DNA from: Firmicutes bacterium AM41-11
GTDB taxonomy: Bacteria > Bacillota_I > Bacilli_A > Erysipelotrichales > Erysipelotrichaceae
Direction of reading: 5' to 3'
DNA: 64,000 bases
Assembly (NCBI GenBank): GCA_003480165.1
Contig: QUIQ01000003.1
Location: forward strand, 132,301 to 196,300
Positions 39,301 to 47,009 of this stretch are shown in pieces. The notes under the pieces were generated by a model. That model was not told where the DNA came from, did no database searches, and saw only the letters and a program-made list of their open reading frames with translations. The translations under genes were made by a program, and so were the position numbers. Within the stretch, counting starts at the first letter, position 1. Each line of letters opens with the position of its first letter.

Positions 39301-41699
39301 ACGGACTGACGAACTTCCTCCAAATAGTCATTGGCAAGCCATTCGTCCGTGAAGTATTCCGTAACGCCTTCCGGGTCTACATAGTAGTCATCGGTCTGAT
39401 TATCCCAGATCGCATACTCGCCATCCTCGGTATCAATCACTGCGAAACGGTCATAAACATCTTCCAACGGATCAGTTTTAGCTTCTTCGATAGCCTGTCG
39501 TTCCGCTTCTTCCTCCGGGCTGAGGTAGCGTCCCTTTCGTATCAGACCGTCGATTCTCTGCACCACCTGCGCCCAGGACATCTGCAATTTATCGCAACCG
39601 CTCTTGGTGTAAGCAACACCCTTGGCATCGTGATCCTGACCGCTGTGCGTTGCACCAGAGCAGGCATGGGAATGACCACCGGTTCCGTATTCATGCTTCA
39701 GGAAGTCCATCTTTTCCTTGGCAGAATGATTCTCCTGCCAGTAGTTATAAATACGGGCTTTACCACCGGAAAAGCCGCTTCCACGGGTCAAGTCTGCATT
39801 GACTTCATCATCCGTAATGAACTGGCGGACAAGGGGCATCTGCATCATATCGGTCTGATACTCACGCAAAGGCATATTCAACTCATACAGCTGTTTCTGA
39901 ATGAGATTCAGCTTGTGATAGTGAAAACGAAGCAGATCGGGATTTTCCGCAAGGGTTTTTCTAAATTCCGAATACTGCTGTACCAAGGTTGCGTGGAAAC
40001 GAGGGTCATCCAACTTTTCAGCCAAGTCTGCGGTTTCGTCAGGGAAACCACGAAACGGTTCCTGATGAAGAATTGCCAGATAGTTGCTGGAACGGGCTTC
40101 TTCACTCAAATCGTGATAAAGATGCCACAGGGATTCTGCCAACTTCTGACGCTCATATCCGGATGCTTCTACCAGTTCCACATTAGTTGCGAACCGACCA
40201 TTTTCAAGCAGTTCTCCAATGCGCTCGGCAACCGTTTCCCAAGAAACGATCTGCGCTCTGGGGCTGTCAATGGCAGAGGAACCTTTGGCAAGGTGGATAC
40301 CGTCCTCGGCATACCACGCACAGATATTCCCGCTATCTTCTTTCAGACCATAGCCGCCGTGATAGACCTGCTTTAAGGTCTGAACGATTTCTTCCAACGG
40401 CTTCTGCTTCATATATTCCAGCGCTACGACTTTTCGGGCTTCATCGGTATTGCTACCAAGCAGAAGGAAGTGGTCGATTTCTTCCTGGGCAAAAGAAAAA
40501 GCAGAGGGCGTAAAGCTCTCTGCTCGGTCGATAAAACTGATTTGTTCATTTTCGGAGAGGAAAAGGTTCAGACTCAGCTGTTGATAAGCTCCGTCATCAC
40601 GACTTCCTCCGCCTGTGCTTTCAGGCTGTTCATGTGCTGCACCCACGCCATCTGCTGCGTTTCCTTGTCCGGTGCGGGGCTGTCCTTCAGGTACTGCTCC
40701 ATCAGAAACTCCACTCTGGCTTTCGCTGTTTCCTCGATCTCCCACAGGTGCGGGAACAGGCTCTCCGTCAGAATCATGTCGTTCAGGAGCATCGGATTGT
40801 TCTGTTCCAAAAATGCTCGACGCATCCTGCCGTACTTGCCCAGAGGTTTCTCTCCCTCGTTCTCCAACTGAAGGTTCGGAATCTGATAATCTCCGGCCTG
40901 TCTGTAAGTCATCTCGCTCATAATCTGTACTCCTTTCGGTAGCTTTAATCTGCTCATGTTCTCCAATCGCTTTTTCGATTTCCTGAAACATCCTTGTGCT
41001 GATGGCATTCACCGCAGTACCAAGGGCATTTACCGTCTGTCTGGTGTTAAAATCAAACACCTTCTGGAAATCCTCATGCTCGAAGTAGTTGTCGGGACTT
41101 TCCACGAACCGGCAATACATCGTATAGGATACGCTGTTTGCCACCGCATTTTTGAAAGCTACTTCGATGTTGAGTTCATCATACTCCTCAAGGAAGCTGT
41201 TGGCAACGATGTCGAGGAACTGCTTTTTGTAATCGTCCCAATACTCAGCCGCCAGTGCGGATGCAATATCTTCAAGCTGTGCTTCCAGTACCCCGTCAGC
41301 GGCAACACCGAAGGTACGCTCCATCGCTTCCATGACATAGGAGCGGTTTTCAGGCGTCACCTCCCACGGTTTCAGTTCCGGGGAAGAACGGCGAACGCCG
41401 GTATCCGCCACATCAAACACATAGCGCAGATACGGTTTATCCCTGTTCATCACAAACAGAGCAATGCCGGTAGAGCCACGCTTTACATATCTGCGGTAAT
41501 TTTCAGCGTTCCAGTCCTCATAGGGCTTGCAAAAGGTCGCATTGGGGCGCTGAGCATAAATCATCACCTGTTCCGGATAGGTGAACTCATAGTTGCGGGA
41601 CATCGTTCTCAAAAACGAAGTCCAGTTATCTGTGTTCGAGGTGATTTTCCCAATCGTTTCTTTTGCTAATCCGGAATAAAATCGCTCTTTTGCGTTCAT
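33369..41699 (-). CDS. Giant methyltransferase-helicase protein (LtrC/DarB-like)
   Basis: At 2776 residues this is the longest gene. The N-terminal part has an ICE-specific domain (residues 1-235, 'FLRTMSRNYEFTYPEQVMIY'), then a low-complexity polar linker (about 255-375) that overlaps the tnpV-like gene in another frame. Several ICE-associated modules follow (about 380-1190). An N6-adenine methyltransferase-like domain has motif I 'NILEPAMGIGNFFGML' (about 1290) and 'VGNVPFGNYKVSDK' (about 1354; NVPF in place of the usual NPPY). A SNF2-type helicase has Walker A 'LAHEVGAGKTFEM' (about 1968), DESH (about 2127), 'ATGTPVSNSMTELY', and motif VI 'QRNGRIIRQGNRN' (about 2460). Such proteins accompany Tn1549-type transfer modules and resemble phage DarB anti-restriction proteins; protecting incoming DNA is a plausible role. 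Confidence 0.88.
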   Translation of the reverse strand: MNAKERFYSGLAKETIGKITSNTDNWTSFLRTMSRNYEFTYPEQVMIYAQRPNATFCKPYEDWNAENYRRYVKRGSTGIALFVMNRDKPYLRYVFDVADTGVRRSSPELKPWEVTPENRSYVMEAMERTFGVAADGVLEAQLEDIASALAAEYWDDYKKQFLDIVANSFLEEYDELNIEVAFKNAVANSVSYTMYCRFVESPDNYFEHEDFQKVFDFNTRQTVNALGTAVNAISTRMFQEIEKAIGEHEQIKATERSTDYERDDLQTGRRLSDSEPSVGERGRETSGQVRQDASSIFGTEQSDAPERHDSDGEPVPAPVGDRGNSESQSGVSDGAVPEGQPRTGQGNAADGVGAAHEQPESTGGGSRDDGAYQQLSLNLFLSENEQISFIDRAESFTPSAFSFAQEEIDHFLLLGSNTDEARKVVALEYMKQKPLEEIVQTLKQVYHGGYGLKEDSGNICAWYAEDGIHLAKGSSAIDSPRAQIVSWETVAERIGELLENGRFATNVELVEASGYERQKLAESLWHLYHDLSEEARSSNYLAILHQEPFRGFPDETADLAEKLDDPRFHATLVQQYSEFRKTLAENPDLLRFHYHKLNLIQKQLYELNMPLREYQTDMMQMPLVRQFITDDEVNADLTRGSGFSGGKARIYNYWQENHSAKEKMDFLKHEYGTGGHSHACSGATHSGQDHDAKGVAYTKSGCDKLQMSWAQVVQRIDGLIRKGRYLSPEEEAERQAIEEAKTDPLEDVYDRFAVIDTEDGEYAIWDNQTDDYYVDPEGVTEYFTDEWLANDYLEEVRQSVAAMESVQPEAPVAEPAEVVEASASEEPKWNYQVGDTVYLDDTAFRVEQITDREVQLRDPTLAYPIFRAENRENFERMLSQDERNHAVRVDAQTEEKPVTEDFLGKTEPRDYTPEYQLLDRLRMDCEYFLGAGQHSEKHLWAGNRHAQIAKMRELYEMIPDKPEWLTPEMINSYEERMAPRYLVAAYHHFENGFDDKLDYYTLEEAEKAAQGYVDGTMEDDGFKYDGAAVYDQQEHKCIRIYGDYPDEKAHAQVRASAEPEQQEPEHFIDHFYVAEDIQKRGALDIKEYSSFDDALRAYYALPDTQRKALGAMNTRDLPGSLDFVQCVDGKDTIIQDYAQVDGWQNAEVMDIIAQLEQSITTREIPPVPAVNFHITDDNIGEGGPKQKFARNIAAIETLFKLESENRNATTEEQEILSNYVGWGGLADAFDPDKGNWAKEYQTLKNLLSEDEYAAARASTLNAHYTSPTVIRSIYDAVGQMGFETGNILEPAMGIGNFFGMLPPEMQSSRLYGVELDSITGRIAQKLYPNAEIKVAGFETTDRRDFYDLAVGNVPFGNYKVSDKPYDKLGFSIHNYFFAKALDQVRPGGVVAFVTSRYTMDSKNSDARRYMAQRAELLGAIRLPNDAFKKNAGTEVVSDILFLQKRDHPIDIVPEWVNLDRTEEGHTMNSYFVAHPEMVLGDTVEESTAYGMDITVRPIEGMELSELLKEAVSHIQGTYQAVELPEADKGKEIETIPATPDVKNFSYTVVDGNVYFRENSLMRRVDLNEKAKDRVMGMVELRGIVNELIEYQLEDYPDEMITQKQAELNDAYDAFAAKNGLINNRANGQAFADDSSYYLLCSLENVDEDGNLKSKADMFTKRTIKPERRVTSVDTPSEALAISIGERGKVDLPFMAQLLGTPGEYDAIQAELRGVIFKDPMAPDAVEVGWQTADDYLSGDVRSKLRVAQMAADRDSSFHINVEALQKAQPKDLDASEIDVRLGATWIDADYIQQFMEETFETPYYLRRSIEVKFSELTAEWRINGKSSPNYNDVAAYVTYGTERANAYRILEETLNLKDIRIYDTIEDADGKQKRVLNKKETTLAQQKQQAIKDAFRDWIWRDPHRRETLSTKYNELFNSTRPREYDGSHIRFGGMNPDITLREHQRNAIAHVLYGGNTLLAHEVGAGKTFEMAASAMESKRLGLSQKSLFVVPNHLTLQWANEFLHLYPSAKLLVATKKDFETANRKKFCARIATGDYDAVIIGHSQFEKIPLSAERQERQLREQIDEIEGAIAELKWQRGENFTIKQMEKTRKSLEARLDKLLAADKKDDVITFEQLGVDRLFVDESHAFKNLFLYTKMRNVAGLSTSEAQKSSDMFMKCRYMDELTGGRGVIFATGTPVSNSMTELYTVMRYLQYSTLQQKNLTHFDSWASTFGETTTAIELAPEGTGYRARTRFAKFFNLSELMNMFKEVADIKTSDQLHLPVPEAKFETVVVQPSEYQKDMVASLSERAADVHAGIVDPSVDNMLKITSDGRKLGLDQRLMNTLLPDDPDSKLNACVGNILRIWQDGQADKLTQLVFCDLSTPKNDGTFNVYDDVKTKLIANGVPAEEVAFIHDADTEAKKKDLFAKVRTGQVRVLLGSTQKMGAGTNVQDKLVAVHHLDVGWRPSDMTQRNGRIIRQGNRNKEVQVYQYVTEGTFDAYLYQTLENKQKFISQIMTSKSPVRSCDDVDEQALSYAEIKALCAGNPLIKEKMDLDIDVARLKVLKADHQSQQYRMEDKLLKYFPAEIEKQTGYIHGFEADIKTVEAHPQIADGFCGMEIMGKAYTEKADAGEILLAACKDTKSADPVPLGSYRGFQMELSFDSFRNEFDVTLKGAVSHRVALGTDARGNITRLDNALAGILERLERANEQLNNLYNQQEAAKAEVGKPFPQEAELTAKSQRLAELDAALNMEDSVENRDERSESERPSVLADLKSKAEHIPPAKYSETREEVL
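40574..40921 (-). CDS. TnpV-like protein overprinted in the giant gene
   Basis: A 115-residue frame that lies entirely within the giant gene, on the same strand but in a different frame. It matches TnpV-type transposon proteins as remembered (MSEMTYRQAGDYQIPNL, 'KPLGKYGRMRRAFLEQN', 'LFPHLWEIEETAKARVEFLM'). A strong ribosome-binding site (AAAGGAGTACAGATT) precedes the ATG at 40921. In the giant protein this stretch encodes a featureless polar linker, so the TnpV frame is likely the older, selected one here. The role of TnpV is not known. Confidence 0.82.
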   Translation of the reverse strand: MSEMTYRQAGDYQIPNLQLENEGEKPLGKYGRMRRAFLEQNNPMLLNDMILTESLFPHLWEIEETAKARVEFLMEQYLKDSPAPDKETQQMAWVQHMNSLKAQAEEVVMTELINS

Positions 41700-41717
41700 T
41701 GTATCCCTCCAATCCTA

Positions 41718-41924
41718 TCAATCCGGATAAAGGTTCAGCTTCTCAAAGGCGGCATCGTCCATGGCTGAAACTTTACGGAGAACCGAGTCTGCCAAAGCAA
41801 AAAGCTCTGACTCGTCCTCCGAAAGCTGTTCCTTCATCAGTGTCAGTGCTTCACACAGCCCTGACCTTGTGCCAGGGCTGTAAAGCATCATCATGTTCCG
41901 CTCATCCTGTGTGAAATCCATCAT
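41718..41924 (-). CDS. TTRAP-like small protein
   Basis: A 68-residue protein (MMDFTQDERNMMMLYSPGTR...) matching the 'transposon-transfer assisting protein' family of clostridial ICEs. It begins 4 bases before the upstream gene's stop (overlap of ATGA type) and lies 18 bp before the giant gene. The function is not established beyond its association with transfer modules. Confidence 0.8.
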   Translation of the reverse strand: MMDFTQDERNMMMLYSPGTRSGLCEALTLMKEQLSEDESELFALADSVLRKVSAMDDAAFEKLNLYPD

Positions 41925-42517
41925 TCAATCTCCCTTTCCGGGTGGCTCTTGGGCGGCTTATGGGAAACATCCGGCACGGGCTTTTCCTTTAACTGCTCCA
42001 ACACCGAAGGACGTTCCTCTAATCCGGACGCTTTTCCGTTATTGATGATACCGTCAATCATCCCATAATCATCTTCCATTGCCATCTCTGCGTTTTTCAG
42101 GTAGTTTTCGGACTTCATAAAGTTTTCCAGCTTCTGAAACCCAACAGAATCTACATAGTGAAAGGATACCTCACCGACTACCTTTAAGGCTACGATGTCG
42201 CTGACCGACATACTGTGACCACGGAAATCATCCGGGTGGTCAATATTGAACTTTACATACAAATCTTCCAGCTGCCGATTCACATCCTCGGACATAGAAA
42301 TGGAGCCATGATAGACCACCTCGTAACGGTCAATCTCAGGCTCCATTTCTTTCTTCTGAAGGTAGCTGTAATTTGCAAACATGAGCGGGATATTATCGTC
42401 TACATCTTCCCGCAGCTGAAGAATCGCATAGGAATCCGTGGGGCTTTCCAGAAAAGCAACCATTCTGTCATCCGGGGTGGTATTTCCGTGAACATCATCC
42501 CATTTTTCGTTTTTCAT
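41921..42517 (-). CDS. YodL/DUF4316-like ICE protein
   Basis: A 198-residue protein. The N-terminal half ('DSYAILQLREDVDDNIPLMF', 'DRYEVVYHGSISM') fits the YodL-type domain; the middle has 'SMSVSDIVALKVVGEVSFHY', typical of DUF4316-associated proteins, and the end is Pro/Lys/Glu-rich ('RPSVLEQLKEKPVPD'), a tail seen in several proteins of this ICE. The start at 42517 follows GGAGGACACGGAT; the frame upstream is noise. Confidence 0.72.
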   Translation of the reverse strand: MKNEKWDDVHGNTTPDDRMVAFLESPTDSYAILQLREDVDDNIPLMFANYSYLQKKEMEPEIDRYEVVYHGSISMSEDVNRQLEDLYVKFNIDHPDDFRGHSMSVSDIVALKVVGEVSFHYVDSVGFQKLENFMKSENYLKNAEMAMEDDYGMIDGIINNGKASGLEERPSVLEQLKEKPVPDVSHKPPKSHPEREIE

Positions 42518-42530
42518 ATCCGTGTCCTCC

Positions 42531-43376
42531 TTATCGTTCAGGCTCTTTGCGTTTGGGAGAGGGACTGGCAGGCGCAGCTTTTTCTGCGGCCTGTGCCAGT
42601 TTTTCCATGACCGACTCACGCTTCGGAGAGTCGAGCTTATCCAGCTGACTTTTCAGCACTTTGGCAACCTCAACCGCAGTTTCCTCACGGGCTTCTTCAA
42701 TGGCTGTATTCAGGAACTCACGATACGGAGCCGTATTACCAGCGGCAAGATCTGCCTTGATTTCTTGGATATGCGCCTGCACATCATCGACCTGATCCAT
42801 ATATTCATAGGGGTCGAAGTTCTCTGCAAAACGGTCGAGCTTAAAAGCAAGCTCAGCGATAGGGTCATTGACCACCACCGCCTGTCTGCCGACTTCAAAA
42901 GCCTGCTCCATGACATCCTCATAGAACATTGCCCGCAGTTCCCGGCGCTCCAGCCCGAAGGATTCCAGAATATCCCGGCGGACTTCGAGCATGGACAGTT
43001 CAGGGTTATCAACCTGACCGCCATCAATCTCGTTGTAGTTTTCATCCAACAGGGTGTAGTCGTAACCATCTTCGCAGGTCTGCACCGCAAGGATTCTATC
43101 CTTTCCGACCTTCCATGCGGCTTCATCGCCCATAATCTCAGGCTCCGGCATATAGCTTGCGCCGTTGCGCTCCATAATTTCTGCAAACTGGCAGATATGA
43201 AACACATTGTATCCGATCTGCGTATGATACTCGTCAATGAAGGTGCAGGGCTTCACAACCATTTCATCCGGGTAGTGAATCTGCACACAGCTGCCATCGG
43301 GGATATGAAACAAATCCTTATAATGGCTGTCGATAAATCGGATTTCCTTACCATCCGGGTTGTACTCATTTGTCAT
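42531..43376 (-). CDS. ICE protein of unknown function, LPD16/DUF4316-like
   Basis: A 281-residue acidic protein (MTNEYNPDGKEIRFIDSHYK...). It has a beta-rich N-terminal half ('LFHIPDGSCVQIHYPDEMVV') and a helical C-terminal half with 'DPIAELAFKLDRFAENFDPY', as in large polyvalent-protein-associated domains of this ICE family, then a Pro/Ser/Lys-rich tail. Its start overlaps the topoisomerase stop by 4 bases. The exact function is unknown. Confidence 0.65.
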   Translation of the reverse strand: MTNEYNPDGKEIRFIDSHYKDLFHIPDGSCVQIHYPDEMVVKPCTFIDEYHTQIGYNVFHICQFAEIMERNGASYMPEPEIMGDEAAWKVGKDRILAVQTCEDGYDYTLLDENYNEIDGGQVDNPELSMLEVRRDILESFGLERRELRAMFYEDVMEQAFEVGRQAVVVNDPIAELAFKLDRFAENFDPYEYMDQVDDVQAHIQEIKADLAAGNTAPYREFLNTAIEEAREETAVEVAKVLKSQLDKLDSPKRESVMEKLAQAAEKAAPASPSPKRKEPER

Positions 43377-45454
43377 TTGCGCTTTCCTCCATTTTCAAAT
43401 TCCATACTGAACTTCGTTTTGCCATCATCTGATACCTCCATAAAGACGGTGGCATCAAAGGTGTTGCCCGTTCTTTCGGACTTGCAATTCTTGAGCTTTA
43501 CCTTGCCGGAACCAAGCAATTTCTGCGCCGTGGCAGAAGTCATGCTCTTGCCGATGCTCGCAAAGTAGCGATTGTTTTTCCAGAGGGCAAATTTGCAAGC
43601 TCTGTTGGAACAGAAAAATGCCTTGGCTTTGTCCTCTACAGCACTGCCGCAGAGCGGGCATTTGCCGATAGAATTGGCTTCTTTCGACATCATAACCTCG
43701 GAATCACGGATTACTTCATAGTTCTGAATCAGACCGGCAATCACATCTTTGATCTCGTCCATAAAGTCCTCGCTGGCATATTCGCCTTTCTCAATGAGCA
43801 ACAATTTTTCTTCCCAATCCGCCGTCATGGATGGGGACTGAATCTGTTCCGGCATGACTGTTACCAGAGCCGTACCCTTGTGGGTCGGAATCAGGTGTTT
43901 GGTTTTCTTATCACCCTTACGCTCCAGAAAACCGATGCGAACCAGCTTCTCAATGATACCGGCACGGGTCGCAGGCGTTCCCAAACCTTTGCGCTCCACC
44001 TCATCAGGCATTTCGTCCGCACCGGCAGTTTCCATAGCAGAAAGCAGAGTATCCTCGGTAAAGTGTTTAGGGGGAGATGTTTTCCCTTCCTTGATTTCCG
44101 TGCCGCTGACGGTCATTTCGTCACCAACGGAAACAGAAGGGAGTGTCTGCACGTTTTCGTCGGATTTTGTCGAATCATTTTTCTGAACCAGAGCTTTCCA
44201 TCCATCCTGCACAACAGTTTTGCCTTTGGTGGAAAACACGGTACCGCCACAGTCCAGCTCAATAACTGTCTCTGCGTATCGGTGCGGATCGCCAACAGCT
44301 ACGCACAACCGATTCGAGATCAGTTGCAAAATTGCAAGTTCACCCTTGGGAAGTTCGCTCAGATTGCATTTCTGCAATTCTCTGGTCGGAATGATGGCAT
44401 GGTGATCTGTGACCTTTTTGTTATTCACAACCTGCTCTGCATGAACTGGTATGTTATCCACATCCTCCACGGGGAATGTGTGGAAAGCCAGCTTTACGAG
44501 GTCGGTCAGGCTATGTGCCATATCTTCCGTCAGAAACCTGCTGTCGGTACGGGGATAAGTGACCAGTTTCTTTTCATAGAGGTTCTGCGTGTAGTCCAAG
44601 GTCTGCTGTGCCGTGTAGCCAAGCACACGGTTGGCTTCTCTCTGTAAACTGGTCAGGTCATAGAGCGCAGGCGGCTTTTCTGTTTTCTCCTTACATTCAG
44701 CTTTCTGAACGATTGCCACCGAACAGCTTTGTTTGACAGCTTCGGCTGCTGCCTTGGTTTTGAAGCGTTCGCTTGCAGCCGTAAAACCATCCAATCCAAT
44801 CTGAACTGTGTAGAACAGTTCAGGCTTGAATGCGGAAATGGCAGCTTCTCGCATAACAGCCATAGCAAGGGTAGGGGTCATAACACGACCAACATTCAGG
44901 GTCTGCCCGTAAAGGGTCGAAAAAAGTCGAGTAGCGTTAATACCAACAATCCAGTCGGCTCGTTCTCGACACAGTGCTGCTTCATACAAAGCATCATATT
45001 CCGTTCCAGACCTGAGATTTTCAAAGCCCTCCTTGATTGCTACATCTTCCATCGAGGAAATCCAAAGCCGCTCAAACGGCTTTCTGCACCCGGCTTTGTG
45101 GTACACCAACCGAAAGATCAGCTCGCCCTCACGACCGGCATCTGTTGCACACACAAGACTCGCAACATCTTCTCTGGCCATGAGCTTTTTCAGAATCCCA
45201 AACTGTTTTTTCGTACCGGCAGAAACCTCATACTGCCAGTCCATCGGGAAGATAGGAAGGTCTGCATAAGCCCATTTGCTGTACTTCGCATCATAGACTT
45301 CCGGCTGTGCCAGCTCCACCAAATGCCCTACACACCAGCTGACCACATATCCGTTTCCCTCTAAGTAGCCATCCTCACGCTTGGCAGCACCTAACACTTT
45401 GGCAATACTCTGTGCAACCGAAGGCTTTTCAGCCAAAACTAATTTCATTTGCAT
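43373..45454 (-). CDS. topB: DNA topoisomerase III
   Basis: A 693-residue type IA topoisomerase. The Toprim domain opens with 'LVLAEKPSVAQSIAKVLGA' and has 'CATDAGREGELIFRLVY' (about residues 105-120). The catalytic Tyr lies in 'LVTYPRTDSRFLTEDM' (about residue 298). A C-terminal zinc-finger-like part has 'GKCPLCGSAVEDKAKAFFCS'. ICE-borne TopB relaxes or decatenates DNA during conjugative replication. The start codon is ATG at 45454, with AAAGGAGCAGATGCAA around it; the second Met two codons on is the likelier initiator by family alignment. Confidence 0.93.
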   Translation of the reverse strand: MQMKLVLAEKPSVAQSIAKVLGAAKREDGYLEGNGYVVSWCVGHLVELAQPEVYDAKYSKWAYADLPIFPMDWQYEVSAGTKKQFGILKKLMAREDVASLVCATDAGREGELIFRLVYHKAGCRKPFERLWISSMEDVAIKEGFENLRSGTEYDALYEAALCRERADWIVGINATRLFSTLYGQTLNVGRVMTPTLAMAVMREAAISAFKPELFYTVQIGLDGFTAASERFKTKAAAEAVKQSCSVAIVQKAECKEKTEKPPALYDLTSLQREANRVLGYTAQQTLDYTQNLYEKKLVTYPRTDSRFLTEDMAHSLTDLVKLAFHTFPVEDVDNIPVHAEQVVNNKKVTDHHAIIPTRELQKCNLSELPKGELAILQLISNRLCVAVGDPHRYAETVIELDCGGTVFSTKGKTVVQDGWKALVQKNDSTKSDENVQTLPSVSVGDEMTVSGTEIKEGKTSPPKHFTEDTLLSAMETAGADEMPDEVERKGLGTPATRAGIIEKLVRIGFLERKGDKKTKHLIPTHKGTALVTVMPEQIQSPSMTADWEEKLLLIEKGEYASEDFMDEIKDVIAGLIQNYEVIRDSEVMMSKEANSIGKCPLCGSAVEDKAKAFFCSNRACKFALWKNNRYFASIGKSMTSATAQKLLGSGKVKLKNCKSERTGNTFDATVFMEVSDDGKTKFSMEFENGGKRK

Positions 45455-45465
45455 CTGCTCCTTTC

Positions 45466-45506
45466 ACAAAAAAATAAGCAGCCACACACCGTAGTGCATG
45501 ACTGCT
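45466..45506 (-). terminator. Terminator upstream of topB
   Basis: On the minus strand a stem AGCAGTCATGCAC / GTGTGTGGCTGCT is followed by an A/T tract with seven T. It separates the transcript of the ATPase gene from topB and may act as an attenuator. Confidence 0.6.
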
Positions 45507-45555
45507 ATGTAAAAAGTTCGGAAAGGATTTTTGCAACCTGATACAATTTTCTGTT

Positions 45556-45618
45556 CTACAATCTCCGTCATAATAAAAATATCTCCATCATTTCAAAAGA
45601 GAATGACGGAGATATTTC
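45556..45618 (-). terminator. Terminator of the AAA/DUF4143 ATPase gene
   Basis: On the minus strand a stem AATATCTCCGTCATT / AATGATGGAGATATT is followed by TTTATT. It lies directly after the ATPase stop codon. Confidence 0.75.
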
Positions 45619-45625
45619 ACCTTGC

Positions 45626-46822
45626 TTATTCTTGTAGCAACCAATCGGCTATATCGTGAATTTCGATTCCTTCATAGCTATATTGGGGATGTTTGGTTCT
45701 GGCAATAATCATTTTCGGATAAGCGTCTCGAATCTGAAGCAGAGGAGAGCATTCTCTCTCAAATGTTTCCTGCCCGGAAATGTTGTCGCTGACCTGAATA
45801 TAAATCTTTTCGCTACCTCTCTGAGCAACAAAGTCGATTTCCTTTTGATAGAGCTTGCCGACATAGACATCATATCCACGGCGAAGAAGCTCGATACAAA
45901 CAACGTTTTCATATACTCTGCCATAGTCTATATTTCTGCTTCCCAGTATTGCATATCGAATACCGCTGTCACACAAATAGAACTTTTCAGAGCTTTCAAG
46001 GTATTTCTTACCTCGGATGTCATATCTCTTAATATCATAAAATACAAAAGCATTGCACAAATACTTAATGTACTTGCCGACGGTTACATGATTGGTTGGA
46101 GTCTCATTTGCTGTCAGTAGCTGACTGACCTTATTCGGAGAAGTCAGGTTGCTGATATTATCCATAAGGAACTCGCTCAGACGTTGTAAAACCAAAGTGT
46201 CCGGGAGAGTATATTTCTGTACCAAATCCCTTGTAACAATCGTTTCGTAGACCTCTTTGATATAGTTTGTTCTGTCTTTTTCGGTTCTATAAGCATAGGA
46301 ACCTGCTAAACCGCCCTTGATAGCGTACTCATCAAAGAGCTTATCTTTGTCACTAATATCATCATAATACTGGCAATATTCCTGGAAGCTGAAAGGAAAC
46401 ACATGAATTTCAATATAGCGTCCGGTAAACAGAGTTGCCAGATCTGCACTCAACAGGAAAGCATTAGAGCCTGTTACATAGATGTCGTATTTTCCCTTAG
46501 AGTACAGGCTATTGATTGCCAACTCAAACTTGGGACACATCTGAACCTCGTCTACAAACAGGTAGTTCGTTTTTCCTTCCTGATAATGTTCTTCCACATA
46601 GGCGTGTAAGGCATGGTATTCCTTGATTTCTTCATACGCCAAATCCATGAAGTCGATGAAGATAATATTGATGTTTTCAAAATTGCTTTTCAGATACGCA
46701 ATATACGCCTGCATCAATTTGGACTTACCAGATCGACGAATGCCCGTGATGATCTTGATGTCAGGAGTACCATTCAGTTCAATGATTCTATCGAGATATT
46801 TTGCTCTCGTGATTGTTTTCAT
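45626..46822 (-). CDS. AAA-type ATPase with DUF4143 C-terminus
   Basis: A 398-residue protein with Walker A 'GIRRSGKSKLMQAY' (about residue 25), Walker B 'TNYLFVDEVQMCPKFE' (about residue 90), sensor-like 'IYVTGSNAFLL' and a C-terminal DUF4143/PD-(D/E)xK-like part ('LLRRGYDVYVGKLYQKEIDF'). This AAA_14-DUF4143 family is common in anaerobes; its function is unknown, and links to defence or toxin-like systems are only suggested. It has its own promoter (46884-46912) and terminator, so it is an independent cargo gene inserted between topB and the DUF4366 gene. The start at 46822 has GCGGGTGACTAT upstream. Confidence 0.85.
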   Translation of the reverse strand: MKTITRAKYLDRIIELNGTPDIKIITGIRRSGKSKLMQAYIAYLKSNFENINIIFIDFMDLAYEEIKEYHALHAYVEEHYQEGKTNYLFVDEVQMCPKFELAINSLYSKGKYDIYVTGSNAFLLSADLATLFTGRYIEIHVFPFSFQEYCQYYDDISDKDKLFDEYAIKGGLAGSYAYRTEKDRTNYIKEVYETIVTRDLVQKYTLPDTLVLQRLSEFLMDNISNLTSPNKVSQLLTANETPTNHVTVGKYIKYLCNAFVFYDIKRYDIRGKKYLESSEKFYLCDSGIRYAILGSRNIDYGRVYENVVCIELLRRGYDVYVGKLYQKEIDFVAQRGSEKIYIQVSDNISGQETFERECSPLLQIRDAYPKMIIARTKHPQYSYEGIEIHDIADWLLQE

Positions 46823-46883
46823 ATAGTCACCCGCTTTCAAAAATTGAAATTTTTTCATTTCTCGAAACCGCTTCGCTGTACTT

Positions 46884-46912
46884 ATTATACTGTCTGCTAA
46901 TAGTATATGCAA
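46884..46912 (-). promoter_or_regulatory. Promoter of the AAA/DUF4143 ATPase gene
   Basis: On the minus strand TTGCAT, 17-base spacer, TATAAT. Two direct repeats of a TTTTTGAAAG(T/C)G word flank it (about 46840 and 46922) and could be regulatory sites. Confidence 0.75.
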
Positions 46913-46963
46913 GATGTCACTTTCAAAAACGCAAATTTTTTTATTTTTTGAAAGCGGAAACTA

Positions 46964-46990
46964 TGTAAAGGCAACCCGAAGGCTGCCCCA
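46964..46990 (-). terminator. Terminator-like hairpin after the DUF4366 gene
   Basis: On the minus strand GGCAGCC-TTC-GGGTTGCC followed by TTTACAT. A compact hairpin with a short T-stretch 20-45 bp after the stop codon at 47010. Confidence 0.5.
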
Positions 46991-47009
46991 GGCATCAAGC
47001 CTATCCTGT

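Noticed and set aside
39024-40376. 450-codon open frame on the plus strand
   Set aside because: Also antisense to the giant gene; same reasoning. Several similar long antisense frames over topB and virB4 were discarded too.
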